In this document: positions 44,075 to 56,928 of the stretch, in pieces | How positions within the stretch are numbered: the first letter of the stretch is position 1 | Layout: each line of letters begins with the position of its first letter | Assembly: GCF_914768025.1 (NCBI RefSeq) | Contig: NZ_CAJZCE010000010.1 | Coordinates: 1 to 64,000, forward strand | Direction: 5' to 3' | Length of the DNA: 64,000 nt | DNA from: Snodgrassella gandavensis | GTDB taxonomy: Bacteria > Pseudomonadota > Gammaproteobacteria > Burkholderiales > Neisseriaceae | Translations under genes and position numbers: made by a program | The notes under the pieces: model-generated | Seen by the model: only the letters and a program-made list of their open reading frames with translations | What the model was told of the DNA's origin: nothing | Databases searched by the model: none

Positions 44075-45768
44075 AACTGGTGCGCATTCTTACCCGCCCG
44101 ATTGATACCGTTGCCCAGCAAACTTTACTTGCACAGAGCGTTGACCCTTTGCTGGCCAAACTATATGCAGCCCGAGCCATTAAAAGTAAAAGCGAAACTG
44201 AATACAGTCTGTCTGCCCTGCTGCCGTTTCAGAGTCTGAAAAATATTCAGGCGGCCTGTGAGCGGTTAGCACGAGCTATCGAGCAGCAGGAAAAAATCCT
44301 GATTGTGGCTGATTATGATGCAGATGGTGCCACAGCCTGCGCACTGGGTATGCGTGGTTTACAGGCAATGGGCGCCAAAACCGATTTTCTCGTACCTAAC
44401 CGTTTTGACCATGGCTATGGCCTGACACCGCAAATTGCTGAATTGGCTGCTCAGGCCAATACCGATTTACTGCTTACCGTAGACAATGGTATTGCCAGCG
44501 TAGCAGGGGTAGAGCGGGCTCAACAGCTGGGCATGGATGTTCTGATTACCGACCATCATTTACCCGGTGAACAACTGCCCGAATGTATTATTGTTAACCC
44601 CAATCAGCCCGGAGATCATTTCCCAAGTAAGGCTTTGGCAGGCGTAGGGGTTATGTTTTACCTACTAATGGCCTTACGCCACCATCTGCGTCTGCATAAC
44701 TGGTTTAGCCAGCATGCTGAACCGAATCTGGCCCAATGGCTTGATCTGGTGGCATTAGGCACCATTGCCGATGTCGTCCCCCTTGATCAGAATAACCGCA
44801 TTCTGGTAGCGCAGGGACTCAGGCGGATACGTGCAGACAAAATGCAGGCCGGTATACGCGCCCTGTTTCATGTCGCAAAACGCAAGGTACAGCAGGCACA
44901 GGCATTTGATCTTGGTTTTGCCATCGGCCCACGTCTGAATGCAGCAGGCCGGCTGGATGATATGAGTCTGGGTATTGCCTGTCTGCTCAGCGACGATATG
45001 GAAAGCGCAACAGACTTAGCTGTACAGCTGGATGACTTAAATCGTGAACGCCGTCAGATTCAGCGTAGTATGCAGGACGAGGCCAATCTGCAACTGGCCA
45101 CCATTGATACAGAAAACAGTTACAGCATTGTTGCCTATCACGATAGCTGGCATCAGGGCGTAACCGGTATTGTTGCTGGCCGCTTACGCGAAACTTTCCA
45201 TCGCCCCAGTATTGTTTTTGCTCAGGCTGAAGATGGAACGTTACGGGGCTCAGGCCGCTCCATCACAGGTTTACATCTGCGTGATGCACTGGATCTGGTT
45301 AGCAAGCGACGACCAGAAATCATTCAGAAATTCGGTGGACATGCCATGGCAGCCGGGTTAAGTATAGCCAGAATAGACCTGCCAGCTTTCCAGCGTGAAT
45401 TTGAGGCGGTCTGCCAGCAACTTATCCAGCCGGCCGATCTCAATCATACTTACCAAACCGATGGTTCATTAGACAGTGAGCACCTGAATTTAGACACTGC
45501 ACAACAACTGGCCACATTGGTGTGGGGGCAAAACTTTCCCGAACCATGCTTTTGCGACGAATTCAGGGTAGTCCGGCAACACAGCGTTGGCACTGGTCAT
45601 ATCAAAGCAGTGTTGCGCAAGAGCAATTGTGAATGTGAAGCCATGTTTTTCCGCTGTAGTACTACCCTGCCAGAACACATACGCGTAGTTTACCGGCTGG
45701 TAGCCAACGAGTGGCGCCAACAAATGGAACTACAGTTATATGCAGATTACTGGGAAATTTGTGCCTAA
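44071..45768 (+). CDS. recJ: Single-stranded-DNA-specific exonuclease RecJ
   Basis: EKILIVADYDADGATACALGMRGLQAMGAKTDFLVPNRFDHGYGLTPQIAE...ITDHHLPGEQLPECIIVNPNQPGDHFPSKALAGVGVMFYL. Confidence 0.97.
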   Translation: MKLVRILTRPIDTVAQQTLLAQSVDPLLAKLYAARAIKSKSETEYSLSALLPFQSLKNIQAACERLARAIEQQEKILIVADYDADGATACALGMRGLQAMGAKTDFLVPNRFDHGYGLTPQIAELAAQANTDLLLTVDNGIASVAGVERAQQLGMDVLITDHHLPGEQLPECIIVNPNQPGDHFPSKALAGVGVMFYLLMALRHHLRLHNWFSQHAEPNLAQWLDLVALGTIADVVPLDQNNRILVAQGLRRIRADKMQAGIRALFHVAKRKVQQAQAFDLGFAIGPRLNAAGRLDDMSLGIACLLSDDMESATDLAVQLDDLNRERRQIQRSMQDEANLQLATIDTENSYSIVAYHDSWHQGVTGIVAGRLRETFHRPSIVFAQAEDGTLRGSGRSITGLHLRDALDLVSKRRPEIIQKFGGHAMAAGLSIARIDLPAFQREFEAVCQQLIQPADLNHTYQTDGSLDSEHLNLDTAQQLATLVWGQNFPEPCFCDEFRVVRQHSVGTGHIKAVLRKSNCECEAMFFRCSTTLPEHIRVVYRLVANEWRQQMELQLYADYWEICA

Positions 45769-45969
45769 ACAGATATACAAGCTGTTTAAATACACAAATT
45801 CACTTATAATTAGCACAATTAAACATTAACATGGATTTACTAAAGGCACATTCTGTTACCGGTCACAAAACAGCATACTGGGCACACCAGACTGTAAAAC
45901 GAAGCCAGAACAGGTGTAATAGCCAGCCAGAGTAAACTCAAAAAGTTATTAAGACGGGAATTAGTTTGT

Positions 45970-47649
45970 ATGAGTGTAGGATTGATTCGGGTTTTGTATA
46001 AACACCAGATTATTGACGCAGAAAAAGCAGAAGAACTGCGTCAGGAACTGGAACAGAAACGTCCGGTTATACCGGCACTGTTGCAGTCCGGTACCATTAA
46101 TGCCGATAAGCTGGCCAGCTTTCTGTCTAGTGTATTCAGTATTCCTTATTTGAATCTGGAACTGTATAACCAAAATCTGGTACCGTTAAATTTAATCAAT
46201 CTGAAAATCATGCAGCAATACATGTGTGTACCGATATTGAAGCGCGGTAACCGCCTGTTTCTCGCTGTATCTGACCCAACCTTGATTCAACATTATCAGA
46301 AAATTGCCACTGATGCTGGTTGCATATTGAATCTGGTTATTGTTCGTGATACCCAGTTACGCCAATTACTGGAAAATCTTGACCAAGGATCCACCAGTCT
46401 GCTGGAGGGCATGGATTCAGTCGGTGGTGGTGAAGCAGTCGGCAGCAATGCCATGTCTGCAGATGAAGAAGATGATGAAAATGGCCCAGTTGCTAAATTT
46501 GTCTTTAAAATACTGGGGGATGCTCTAGCCGGTGGTGCATCAGATATCCATTTCGAATTTTATGAAGAAATAGCGCGGATACGTTTCCGTGTTGATGGAC
46601 AATTACGTGAAGTAGTCCGTATGCCTCTGAATATCCGCAGCCAAATTTCCTCACGCATCAAAGTTATGTCCAAACTGGATATTTCAGAAAAGCGTATTCC
46701 TCAGGATGGCCGCATTCAGATTCAGTTTCGCAAAGGTGCCAAGCCAATTGACTTTCGTGTCAGTACACTGCCCACCCTGTTTGGTGAAAAAATTGTAATG
46801 CGTATCCTGAATTCGGATGCCGCCACCTTGAATATCGAACAGCTCGGTTTTGAGCCATTCCAGAAAGAATTACTGCTAGAAGCTATTCATCGCCCCTATG
46901 GCATGGTACTGGTTACCGGTCCAACTGGTTCAGGTAAAACCGTATCATTGTATACCTGTCTGAATATACTTAATACCGACAGCGTTAATATTTCCACCGC
47001 AGAAGACCCAGCGGAAATTAACCTGCCCGGTATCAATCAGGTCAACGTTAATGATAAACAGGGGCTGACATTCGCAGCGGCACTAAAATCTTTCCTGCGT
47101 CAGGATCCAGACATCATCATGGTGGGGGAAATTCGAGATCTGGAAACCGCAGATATCGCCATCAAGGCTGCACAAACTGGCCATATGGTTTTTTCCACCC
47201 TGCATACCAATAACGCCCCGGCTACATTGTCACGTATGCTGAATATGGGCGTTGCCCCATTTAACATTGCCAGCTCAGTTAATCTGATTATGGCTCAGCG
47301 TCTGGTACGGCGTTTATGCACCTGCAAGGCACCAGCAGAACGTCCGCCAGAATATGCTCTGAAAGAAGCCGGCTTTTCAGATGAAGATCTAGCCAAAGAC
47401 TGGACATTTTACCGGCCAGTGGGCTGTGAACGCTGCAAAGGCAAAGGCTATAAGGGACGTGCCGGTGTTTATGAAGTCATGCCCGTCAGTGAAGAAATGC
47501 AACGTATCATCATGAACAACGGTAATGAAGTTGATATCAGCACTCAGGCTCTCAAGGAAGGACTGGTTGATTTGCGTCATGCCGGTTTGCTTAAAGTTAT
47601 GGAAGGTATCACGTCTCTGGACGAAATTCTGGCAACCACCAATGATTAA
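45970..47649 (+). CDS. pilB: Type IV pilus assembly ATPase PilB (neisserial PilF)
   Basis: [98 protein letters not shown]...[18 protein letters not shown]. Confidence 0.97.
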   Translation: MSVGLIRVLYKHQIIDAEKAEELRQELEQKRPVIPALLQSGTINADKLASFLSSVFSIPYLNLELYNQNLVPLNLINLKIMQQYMCVPILKRGNRLFLAVSDPTLIQHYQKIATDAGCILNLVIVRDTQLRQLLENLDQGSTSLLEGMDSVGGGEAVGSNAMSADEEDDENGPVAKFVFKILGDALAGGASDIHFEFYEEIARIRFRVDGQLREVVRMPLNIRSQISSRIKVMSKLDISEKRIPQDGRIQIQFRKGAKPIDFRVSTLPTLFGEKIVMRILNSDAATLNIEQLGFEPFQKELLLEAIHRPYGMVLVTGPTGSGKTVSLYTCLNILNTDSVNISTAEDPAEINLPGINQVNVNDKQGLTFAAALKSFLRQDPDIIMVGEIRDLETADIAIKAAQTGHMVFSTLHTNNAPATLSRMLNMGVAPFNIASSVNLIMAQRLVRRLCTCKAPAERPPEYALKEAGFSDEDLAKDWTFYRPVGCERCKGKGYKGRAGVYEVMPVSEEMQRIIMNNGNEVDISTQALKEGLVDLRHAGLLKVMEGITSLDEILATTND

Positions 47650-47696
47650 AGCTGATTGCCGATTTATTAAATTAAATCAATACTGTGGGAAAAACT

Positions 47697-48929
47697 ATGA
47701 ATAAACCAATAGCAGTATCCAAAACCAAACCCGCCGGTACTACTTTCAATTTTGAAGGTAAAAACCTCAAAACTGACCAGATTGTACGCGGAGAGGTAGT
47801 CGCAAAAAATGAAGTAGAAGCTCGTGCCAAGCTGAACCGGCGTCAGATTCGTGTTATTCAAATTACCAAGGTCAAGAAACAGCGTCAGAAGAAAATCAGC
47901 CAGGCGGATATCACTGTCTTTACGCGACAATTATCCACCATGATGAAGTCCGGCTTACCATTAATGCAGGCATTTGATATCGCTGCCAAAGGTCACTCCA
48001 ATCCAGCCATGACTCAGTTACTGACAGAAATTCGTACAGATGTTGAGCAGGGTACATCTCTGGCCGATTCGTTTTCCAAACATCCAAAATATTTTGATAA
48101 ATTTTATTGCAATCTGGTGCGTGCCGGTGAAGCTGGTGGTGTACTGGAAGGACTATTAGACAAACTGGCGGTATATAAAGAAAAAACTCAGGGTATCAAG
48201 AAAAAAGTTAAAAGTGCCCTAACTTATCCGGCCGTTGTAGTGATTGTCGCCATAGCACTGATTTTTGTCATGATGATGTTTGTACTGCCGTCTTTTGCCA
48301 AGGTATATGAAGGGATGGGCGTTCCCTTACCTGGCTTAACTCAGGTTATGATGAATATATCTGACTTTTTCGTGCATTATGGCATTTTTATGCTTATAGG
48401 ATTGATTATAGCAGGAATTGGCTTTTATAAAACGTTCCAAACATCAGCAGCCCTGCAAAAACGCTTTGATCATATGCTGTTAAAACTACCTATCTTTGGG
48501 CAAATTGTGCGCAAAGCAACCATTGCTCGCTGGTCTCGTACTATGGCCACTCTGTTTGCTGCTGGGGTACCACTGGTCGAAGTATTAGATTCGGTAGCCG
48601 GCGCAGCAGGTAATATTGAGTATGAGGAAGCCACTCTGGAAATCCGTGCCAAAGTAAATCAGGGGATTTCACTGACCTCCGCCATGCAGGCAACAGAGCT
48701 ATTTCCCAATATGGTAATGCAGATGGCTTCTATCGGAGAGGAATCTGGTTCATTGGATTCCATGCTGAATAAGGCCGCTGAATTTTATGAAGAAGACGTA
48801 GATACAGCTGTTTCACAATTATCTTCACTAATGGAACCAATCATCATGGTTGTACTTGGTGGTATCGTCGGTGTCATTCTGGTAGCCATGTACTTACCAC
48901 TCTTCAATATTGGTAATGCGGTAGGTTAA
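47697..48929 (+). CDS. pilC: Type IV pilus inner-membrane platform protein PilC (neisserial PilG)
   Basis: DITVFTRQLSTMMKSGLPLMQAFDIAAKGHSNPAMTQLLTEIRTDVEQGTSLADSFSKHPKYFDKFYCNLVRAGEAGGVLEGLLDKLA... Confidence 0.97.
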   Translation: MNKPIAVSKTKPAGTTFNFEGKNLKTDQIVRGEVVAKNEVEARAKLNRRQIRVIQITKVKKQRQKKISQADITVFTRQLSTMMKSGLPLMQAFDIAAKGHSNPAMTQLLTEIRTDVEQGTSLADSFSKHPKYFDKFYCNLVRAGEAGGVLEGLLDKLAVYKEKTQGIKKKVKSALTYPAVVVIVAIALIFVMMMFVLPSFAKVYEGMGVPLPGLTQVMMNISDFFVHYGIFMLIGLIIAGIGFYKTFQTSAALQKRFDHMLLKLPIFGQIVRKATIARWSRTMATLFAAGVPLVEVLDSVAGAAGNIEYEEATLEIRAKVNQGISLTSAMQATELFPNMVMQMASIGEESGSLDSMLNKAAEFYEEDVDTAVSQLSSLMEPIIMVVLGGIVGVILVAMYLPLFNIGNAVG

Positions 48930-48935
48930 TGACAG

Positions 48936-49787
48936 ATGTTAACTGATACCCTGTTTTTCGGCGCAGTCGCACTAATATTGGGTTTTGCCGTTGGCAGTTT
49001 CCTGAATGTAGTCATCTATCGCTTACCCATCATGATGGAAAGAAGCTGGCAGGCTGAAGCACGGATGGCATTACAGCTGCCAGCAGAAAACTCTGCCCGC
49101 TTTAATCTGTGTGTCCCACCTTCAGCCTGTCCCCACTGTCAGTGCAAAATTCGCTGGTGGCAGAATATACCGCTGTTCAGTTATCTACTCTTGCGTGGTC
49201 GCTGCGCTGCATGTGCTGTATCAATCAGTCCCCGCTACTTTTGTGTAGAGTTATTAACAGGTCTGGCCTTTGCAGCAGTCGTCTGGCGTTATGATGTTAC
49301 GCCTGTCGCAGCAGGTGGTCTGGTACTGACTGCTGCGCTGATTGCACTGACCTTCATTGATGCTGACACCCAGCTCTTGCCTGACCAGATTACCTTGCCA
49401 CTACTGTGGTTTGGTTTACTGTTTAACTGGTACTGCGGGTTTGTTCCCTTATCTGCTGCCGTGTGGGGAGCCGCACTGGGCTATCTGAGCTTATGGTCAC
49501 TTTTCTGGTTATTTAAACTGCTAACCGGCAAAGATGGCATGGGCTATGGTGATTTCAAATTACTGGCTGCTCTTGGTGCCTGGATGGGTGTTGCAGCATT
49601 GCCATTAATTGTATTCATGGCTGCAATTGTCGGCATTATTGCCTCACTTATTCTCAAAGTTGCCCGCAGTCAGCCAATGGCTTTCGGCCCGGCACTGGCT
49701 ATTGCCGGCTGGATTGTGTGGATAGCAAATAGTCAGATTAGCCAACTAATTCAATGGTGGTTACGTCTTTCTGGATTCAGTGCATGA
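48936..49787 (+). CDS. pilD: Prepilin leader peptidase/N-methyltransferase PilD
   Basis: GFAVGSFLNVVIYRLPIMMERSW...CPHCQCKIRWWQNIPLFSYLLLRGRCAACAVSISPRYFCVELLTG...GMGYGDFKLLAALGAWMG. Confidence 0.97.
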   Translation: MLTDTLFFGAVALILGFAVGSFLNVVIYRLPIMMERSWQAEARMALQLPAENSARFNLCVPPSACPHCQCKIRWWQNIPLFSYLLLRGRCAACAVSISPRYFCVELLTGLAFAAVVWRYDVTPVAAGGLVLTAALIALTFIDADTQLLPDQITLPLLWFGLLFNWYCGFVPLSAAVWGAALGYLSLWSLFWLFKLLTGKDGMGYGDFKLLAALGAWMGVAALPLIVFMAAIVGIIASLILKVARSQPMAFGPALAIAGWIVWIANSQISQLIQWWLRLSGFSA

Positions 49788-50398
49788 CATTTTGGGTAGG
49801 GTTATCGGGCGGAATAGGCAGTGGCAAATCCACAGCAGCAAGCTGCTTTGCAGCTGTGGGTGTACCAGTGCTGAATGCAGATGATATTTCCCGTCAGCTC
49901 ACTGCACCACAAGGTCTGGCTTTACCTGCAATCCGCAAACAGTGCGGGAAAAACCTGTTTCTGGCTGACGGTAGTCTGGATCGCCAGCAACTGCGTAACT
50001 GGGTATTTGCCGATTCTCGCAACCGCATATTGCTGGAAAATATTCTTCATCCCCTAATCTGGCAAGCTCTGCAACAAGCCAAGCAGCAAGCCAGTTCAAA
50101 CCAGCATTATGGCATTATAGAAATTCCTCTACTGGCAGAAAAACCAGAATTTCAACAATTGGTACAACGTATACTCATTATCGAAGCCCCGCTTGATATA
50201 TGTATTCAGAGAGTTCAGCAACGTAGTGGTCTGGACGAAACCGCAATCCATGCTATCATGGCACAACAGACTGACAGTAACAGCAGAAAAGCCATTGCTG
50301 ATGACATTATTATCAACGATGGCAGCTGGCAGGAACTTAACCGGAAAGTCATTCAGCAGCACCACTACTATCAAGCTCTAACACCATCCAAGTTATGA
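49784..50398 (+). CDS. coaE: Dephospho-CoA kinase
   Basis: MTFWVGLSGGIGSGKSTAASCFAAVGVPVLNADDISRQLTAPQG...; overlaps the pilD stop by ATGA. Confidence 0.95.
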   Translation: MTFWVGLSGGIGSGKSTAASCFAAVGVPVLNADDISRQLTAPQGLALPAIRKQCGKNLFLADGSLDRQQLRNWVFADSRNRILLENILHPLIWQALQQAKQQASSNQHYGIIEIPLLAEKPEFQQLVQRILIIEAPLDICIQRVQQRSGLDETAIHAIMAQQTDSNSRKAIADDIIINDGSWQELNRKVIQQHHYYQALTPSKL

Positions 50399-51156
50399 CC
50401 GATCTCATCCATTTCGAACACCCTTTGTCCGAGCGCGTGCGCAATTTCTTACGTATCGCACACCTGTTCAAGCACTTCCATGAAGTCGTGATACGCAGCG
50501 AAATCTGGGCACATCATTGTGCACTGTTTTCACTGTTTGAAATCATGGAAGCAGCCGCACGTGCCGAGCTGAAACTGGATATTTTGCAGGAATTGGAACG
50601 CCAAAAAGGTCTGGCACGGCAGCGTGGTGAAGAAGGTGGTGCTGCGCTAGAAACTATCCAGACCGCAATTTCAAATCTGCAAAGTGTCCAGCAGAAATTC
50701 GGCCAGCATTTACGTGAAAATGAATGGTTGATGGCAATCAAACAACGCATGTTTGTTCCCGGTGGTACCAGCCCGTATGATTTGCCTTCATATTATTACT
50801 GGCAGCAAAAAAGCCCTGCAGAACGCGAAAACCAGTTACGCCAGTGGGTTCAAAGTCTATTACCCACTTATGAAGCCATTAATCTGCTACTGGAAATCCT
50901 GCGCCACAACAGTCTATCAGTAGAATGTCTGGCGACAGCCGGCAGTTACCAGCATAATAGTCTGGGACAGAATATCCATCTGCTTGGCATCAATGTTGCA
51001 CAGAACGCCGCAGCATTGCCAGAAGTATCGGCCAATAAATATTTTACCCACATTCGCTTTTTACAGGCATCACAACAACAGGCACGCGGATCAGTTTTAA
51101 CGACAGACATTCCGTTTACTCTGGTTATGTGCAGCTTCGATCCGGTAATCAAATAA
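50395..51156 (+). CDS. zapD: Cell division protein ZapD
   Basis: [28 protein letters not shown]...; between coaE and yacG. Confidence 0.94.
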   Translation: MTDLIHFEHPLSERVRNFLRIAHLFKHFHEVVIRSEIWAHHCALFSLFEIMEAAARAELKLDILQELERQKGLARQRGEEGGAALETIQTAISNLQSVQQKFGQHLRENEWLMAIKQRMFVPGGTSPYDLPSYYYWQQKSPAERENQLRQWVQSLLPTYEAINLLLEILRHNSLSVECLATAGSYQHNSLGQNIHLLGINVAQNAAALPEVSANKYFTHIRFLQASQQQARGSVLTTDIPFTLVMCSFDPVIK

Positions 51157-51353
51157 TGACAGAAAAAATCACAACGGTTATTTGCCCCATCTGTGGCCAA
51201 AGCGTTGTCTGGACTCCGGCCAACCGTTTCCGACCATTTTGTTCAGAACGCTGCAAAATGATCGATCTTGGCAGCTGGGCCAGTGAAAACTATAACCTGC
51301 CGGCAGATGAAGATCAGCCACTGAGCGAAGAAATAAAACCATCAGAGCCTTAA
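51156..51353 (+). CDS. yacG: DNA gyrase inhibitor YacG
   Basis: [46 protein letters not shown]; CxxC...CxxxC zinc site. Confidence 0.94.
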   Translation: MTEKITTVICPICGQSVVWTPANRFRPFCSERCKMIDLGSWASENYNLPADEDQPLSEEIKPSEP

Positions 51354-51401
51354 TCATCAGCGGAACATTATCACCAACCATTGCAGATATCCATTTAACC
51401 T

Positions 51402-52319
51402 ATGACCTCTCCTGCCCTTTGCATCAAACAAGCTGTTAAAACCTATGCCAATGGTTTTAAGGCTTTAAAAGGCGTCAGCTTCAGCGTGCAGCCAGGTGAA
51501 TTTTTTGGCCTGCTCGGTCCCAATGGCGCTGGCAAAACCACACTTATTTCAGCTATGGCCGGTCTGAGCCGTCTAAGCTCCGGCCAAATCAGCATTTGCG
51601 GCCATGATGTGCAACATGAAGCAAATATCACCCGTAAACTTTTAGGAGTCGTACCACAGGAACTGGTTTTCGACCCTTTTTTCAGCGTACGCGAGGCGCT
51701 GCGATTCCAGTCCGGTTATTTTGGTTTGCGCAAAAATGACGAATGGATAGATGAAATTATTGTCAGTCTGGGTCTGGCAGACAAGGCTAATACCAATACC
51801 CGCAACCTCTCCGGCGGCATGAAGCGTCGTGTCATGGTAGCGCTGGCACTGGTACACCGGCCACCAGTCATCGTACTGGACGAACCTACTGCCGGCGTAG
51901 ATGTCGAGTTAAGACAAAATCTGTGGCAATTCATTACCAAACTGAATACAGCCGGTCATACTATCATTCTGACAACCCATTATCTGGAAGAGGCACAGTC
52001 GTTATGTAACCGTATTGCCATGCTTAAACACGGCGAAATTGTGGCACTGGACAGTACCCAAAACCTATTGGATAGCGAAGCAGATTTACAACTGACATTA
52101 ACGCTTGACCAACCACTACCAGCCAACCTGCATCAGCATCTCATACAGGCAGATGGTAACAATTATCTACTCAAACTTGCCGACTACAGCCAGCTGGCCA
52201 CCCTGTTACAAAACCTGCAAACCCAGAACATCAACGTCAGAAACCTGCACATAATGGAAAACGATCTGGAAAACGTCTTCCTGCGCCTGACCAGCGATCA
52301 TGTGAAAGGCGAAAAATGA
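51402..52319 (+). CDS. ABC transporter ATP-binding protein (YadG-type)
   Basis: GPNGAGKTTLISAMAGL...NLSGGMKRRVMVALALVHRPPVIVLDEPTAGVDVELR. Confidence 0.94.
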   Translation: MTSPALCIKQAVKTYANGFKALKGVSFSVQPGEFFGLLGPNGAGKTTLISAMAGLSRLSSGQISICGHDVQHEANITRKLLGVVPQELVFDPFFSVREALRFQSGYFGLRKNDEWIDEIIVSLGLADKANTNTRNLSGGMKRRVMVALALVHRPPVIVLDEPTAGVDVELRQNLWQFITKLNTAGHTIILTTHYLEEAQSLCNRIAMLKHGEIVALDSTQNLLDSEADLQLTLTLDQPLPANLHQHLIQADGNNYLLKLADYSQLATLLQNLQTQNINVRNLHIMENDLENVFLRLTSDHVKGEK

Positions 52320-53077
52320 ATACCATTGGTTGCTATACCCTGTTTAAAAAAGAAGTACTGCGTTTCTGGAAAGTCGGCTTTCAAACCCTATCTGCGCCCA
52401 TTCTGACTGCCCTGCTGTATCAGCTGATTTTTGCTCACCTCATGCAGGGACGTACTGATATCCTACCTGGTGTCAGCTATAATGCATTTCTGATACCGGG
52501 GCTAGCCATGATGTCCATGCTGCAAAATGCCTTTGCCAACTCTTCCTCAAGCCTGATTCAGTCACGTATAACCGGTAATCTGATATTTATCCTATTACCG
52601 CCATTAGGTACAGCTGCTTTCTTCTGCGCCTATGTGGGTGCTTCCATCCTACGCGGATTAATGGTAGGGATTGGTGTAATAGCAGTAACAGCTTTCTTCG
52701 GCCTACCTCTGCCTTATCACGTCGGCTGGATAATCACATTCGCCTTACTGGGATGTGCAATTATGGGGATGTTTGGCCTCTTGGCAGGCATTGTCGCAGA
52801 AAAATTCGACCAGCTAGCTGCATTCCAGAATTTTCTCATCATGCCCCTGACTTTTCTGTCTGGCGTATTCTATTCCATTAACAGCTTGTCAGCATTCTGG
52901 CGCTCCCTCAGTCATTTCAATCCGGTTTTTTACATCATTGACGGCTTTCGTTTTGGCTTTTTCGGCCAAAGTGATTCCTCCCCCTGGCTGGCATTAAGCG
53001 TAGTCGGCAGCTTTGCCATTGGCTTGTGTATTCTTGTCTGCGCCATACTGAAATCTGGCTGGAAATTACGCAATTAG
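52316..53077 (+). CDS. ABC-2 type transporter permease (YadH-type)
   Basis: Overlaps the ATPase by ATGA; hydrophobic; ...ILTALLYQLIFAHLMQGR...FLIMPLTFLSGVFYSINSLSAFWRSLSHFNPVFYIIDGFRFGFFG. Confidence 0.93.
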   Translation: MNTIGCYTLFKKEVLRFWKVGFQTLSAPILTALLYQLIFAHLMQGRTDILPGVSYNAFLIPGLAMMSMLQNAFANSSSSLIQSRITGNLIFILLPPLGTAAFFCAYVGASILRGLMVGIGVIAVTAFFGLPLPYHVGWIITFALLGCAIMGMFGLLAGIVAEKFDQLAAFQNFLIMPLTFLSGVFYSINSLSAFWRSLSHFNPVFYIIDGFRFGFFGQSDSSPWLALSVVGSFAIGLCILVCAILKSGWKLRN

Positions 53078-53131
53078 ACAAACTAAAACGCTATAATAGC
53101 CGCCATTTCAATAGCTATTCTGGAGCCCATC

Positions 53132-54675
<1,544 letters not shown>

Positions 54676-54690
54676 TAAACGTCACAATCC

Positions 54691-54731
54691 AACAACAGGG
54701 CTATTGGAAAAATCCAGATAGCCCTGTTGTT
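54691..54731 (+). terminator. Rho-independent terminator downstream of murA
   Basis: aacaacagggctat...atagccctgttgtt perfect 14-bp stem. Confidence 0.85.
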
Positions 54732-54943
54732 ATATAATATACATATAAATTTAAATATCTAAGAAGTCATAATCTAGTTTCTGAATAGTCATTTTCTATA
54801 CATACCAACCAAACACATAAATTATTTAAAATATTAAACAAAAGTATTGATTAGCACGGATAACCCGAAATAAATTAATCGCCAATACCAGCTGATTAAC
54901 GTATCAATTAACAGCAAATCTGAAGCTTAATTTTTACATACTA

Positions 54944-56035
54944 TTAAATTATATAATCCACCAGCTCTGGCAAGCTGAACATGGTTAGGCGTTGTGGTTT
55001 GAACCACACTGTTTGTGATGGTTGCAGAGCCAGTGTGCGAAATTCTGCTGGTGACAGCCACACCTGTATACGCTGTTTATTATCCTGTCGCCGTAGCCAC
55101 AACCTGATCTGTGCACCGATAACATATATTTCTTCCACAATTGCAGCAGCAATCACATTATCCTGAATATGAGTTAATAGCTGTATTTCCTGCGGGCGCA
55201 CATAGACAGCCACATTCTGGCGCACGGATTTTCCCGTGGTGACCGGTTCGCAATAGTTTCCCAGACACAGTTGCCCCTGTTCAATACAGGCATCTTCAAA
55301 AACATTCACTTCACCCAGAAACTCGGTAACAAATACATTCCCCGGATTATCATACAAAGATGCAGCCACACCACTTTGCTCAATTTTGCCTTGATTCATG
55401 ACCACAATCTGATCAGCCATTTCCAGAGCCTCTTCCTGATCATGTGTAACCAGCACACTGGTAATGTTCAACTGATGGTGAATTTCCACCAGCCACCGGC
55501 GTAACTCCTTGCGTACCTTGGCATCCAGTGCACCAAACGGCTCATCCAACAACAGCAATTTTGGTTTGGTTGCCAGCGCCCGTGCCAGTGCAATACGCTG
55601 GCGCTGGCCACCAGATAATTGCTGTGGATATACCTTTGCCAGCCACTCCAGTTGCACCAGTTGTAATAATTCTTCTACCCGCGCGGCTATCTCTGCTTTA
55701 CCCGGGCGCAAGCGGCGTGGCAATACCTGCAAGCCAAAAGCAACATTATCAAATACTGTCATATGGCGAAACAGCGCATAGTGCTGAAACATAAACCCAA
55801 CTCGCCGCTCACGCACATGCAGATTGCTGACTTCCTTATCCGCAAAAAACAGTTCGCCCGAATCGGCGTGTTCCAATCCAGCAATAATGCGTAACAAAGT
55901 GGTCTTGCCACAGCCGGAAGGGCCAAGCAAAGCTGTCAGCGAACCAGTCGGCACCTGTAAATTAATATCCTGTAAAGCGTGATAATCACCATAATATTTG
56001 TTCAAATGTTTAATACGAATACCCATAATCGCCAC
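54944..56035 (-). CDS. cysA: Sulfate/thiosulfate ABC transporter ATP-binding protein CysA
   Basis: [98 protein letters not shown]. Confidence 0.95.
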   Translation of the reverse strand: MAIMGIRIKHLNKYYGDYHALQDINLQVPTGSLTALLGPSGCGKTTLLRIIAGLEHADSGELFFADKEVSNLHVRERRVGFMFQHYALFRHMTVFDNVAFGLQVLPRRLRPGKAEIAARVEELLQLVQLEWLAKVYPQQLSGGQRQRIALARALATKPKLLLLDEPFGALDAKVRKELRRWLVEIHHQLNITSVLVTHDQEEALEMADQIVVMNQGKIEQSGVAASLYDNPGNVFVTEFLGEVNVFEDACIEQGQLCLGNYCEPVTTGKSVRQNVAVYVRPQEIQLLTHIQDNVIAAAIVEEIYVIGAQIRLWLRRQDNKQRIQVWLSPAEFRTLALQPSQTVWFKPQRLTMFSLPELVDYII

Positions 56036-56055
56036 TCAACACAGTACCTTACTGT

Positions 56056-56928
56056 TTAATCCGTAACTGCAACCTGCCGACGTTGGGCATCTGTGCACAA
56101 ACGTGTCTGCTGCCAGTCGAGAAACTTCTGCAATATCAAAGTACATAACGCCAGCAAAGCCAACAAACTGGACACAGCAAACGCACCTACCATGTTGTAT
56201 TCGTTGTACATCATCTCTACCAGTAACGGCATAGTATTCGTTTCGCCACGAATATGACCGGAAACCATGCTAACCGCCCCAAACTCACCCATTGCACGCG
56301 CATTAGTCAGAATAATGCCGTAAACCAATGCCCATTTCAGATTGGGTAAAGTGACACGCCAGAACATTTGCCAGCCACTGGCGCCCAATATCAGTGCTGC
56401 CTGCTCTTCACTGCTTCCCTGAGCCTGCATTAATGGAATTAATTCACGTGCTACAAATGGAAATGTTACAAACAGAGTAGCCAGCACCATGCCCGGTACG
56501 GCAAAAACAATCTGTATTCCCTGCGCATCTAGCCAGCTACCAAACCAGCTATTACTGCCAAACAACAATACAAACATCAGGCCAGCAACAACTGGCGATA
56601 CAGCAAACGGCAAATCCAGCAATGTTGTCCACAATTGCTTACCACGAAAAGAAAAATGGGTTAACAGCCATGCCATCGCCACCCCCAGTACCACATTAAT
56701 CGGCACCACAATCAAGGTAATCAACAACGACAGGCGAATGGCTGCCAGTGCTTCCTCATCGGTCAAAGCAGCCAGATATAATTGCCAGCCCTTTGCCAGC
56801 GCAAAACTGAATACCGACAACAATGGCAGCACTAGCAGCACACCCAGAAACAGCAACGTTATGCTAATCAGCACATAGCGCAGCCAGCGCGGCTCAGTGA
56901 GCAACTCATTAGTTTTAACTGTACTCAT
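56056..56928 (-). CDS. cysW: Sulfate ABC transporter permease CysW
   Basis: From MSTVKTNELLTEPRWLRYVLI (TGATG coupling with the cysT stop); ...ALVYGIILTNARAMGEFGAVSMVSGHIRGETNTMPLLVEMMYNEYN. Confidence 0.95.
   Translation of the reverse strand: MSTVKTNELLTEPRWLRYVLISITLLFLGVLLVLPLLSVFSFALAKGWQLYLAALTDEEALAAIRLSLLITLIVVPINVVLGVAMAWLLTHFSFRGKQLWTTLLDLPFAVSPVVAGLMFVLLFGSNSWFGSWLDAQGIQIVFAVPGMVLATLFVTFPFVARELIPLMQAQGSSEEQAALILGASGWQMFWRVTLPNLKWALVYGIILTNARAMGEFGAVSMVSGHIRGETNTMPLLVEMMYNEYNMVGAFAVSSLLALLALCTLILQKFLDWQQTRLCTDAQRRQVAVTD

Noticed and set aside
45831-45935. Possible 34-aa small [37 protein letters not shown] between recJ and pilB
   Set aside because: Short, no clear RBS, no known similarity; not supportable from sequence alone.
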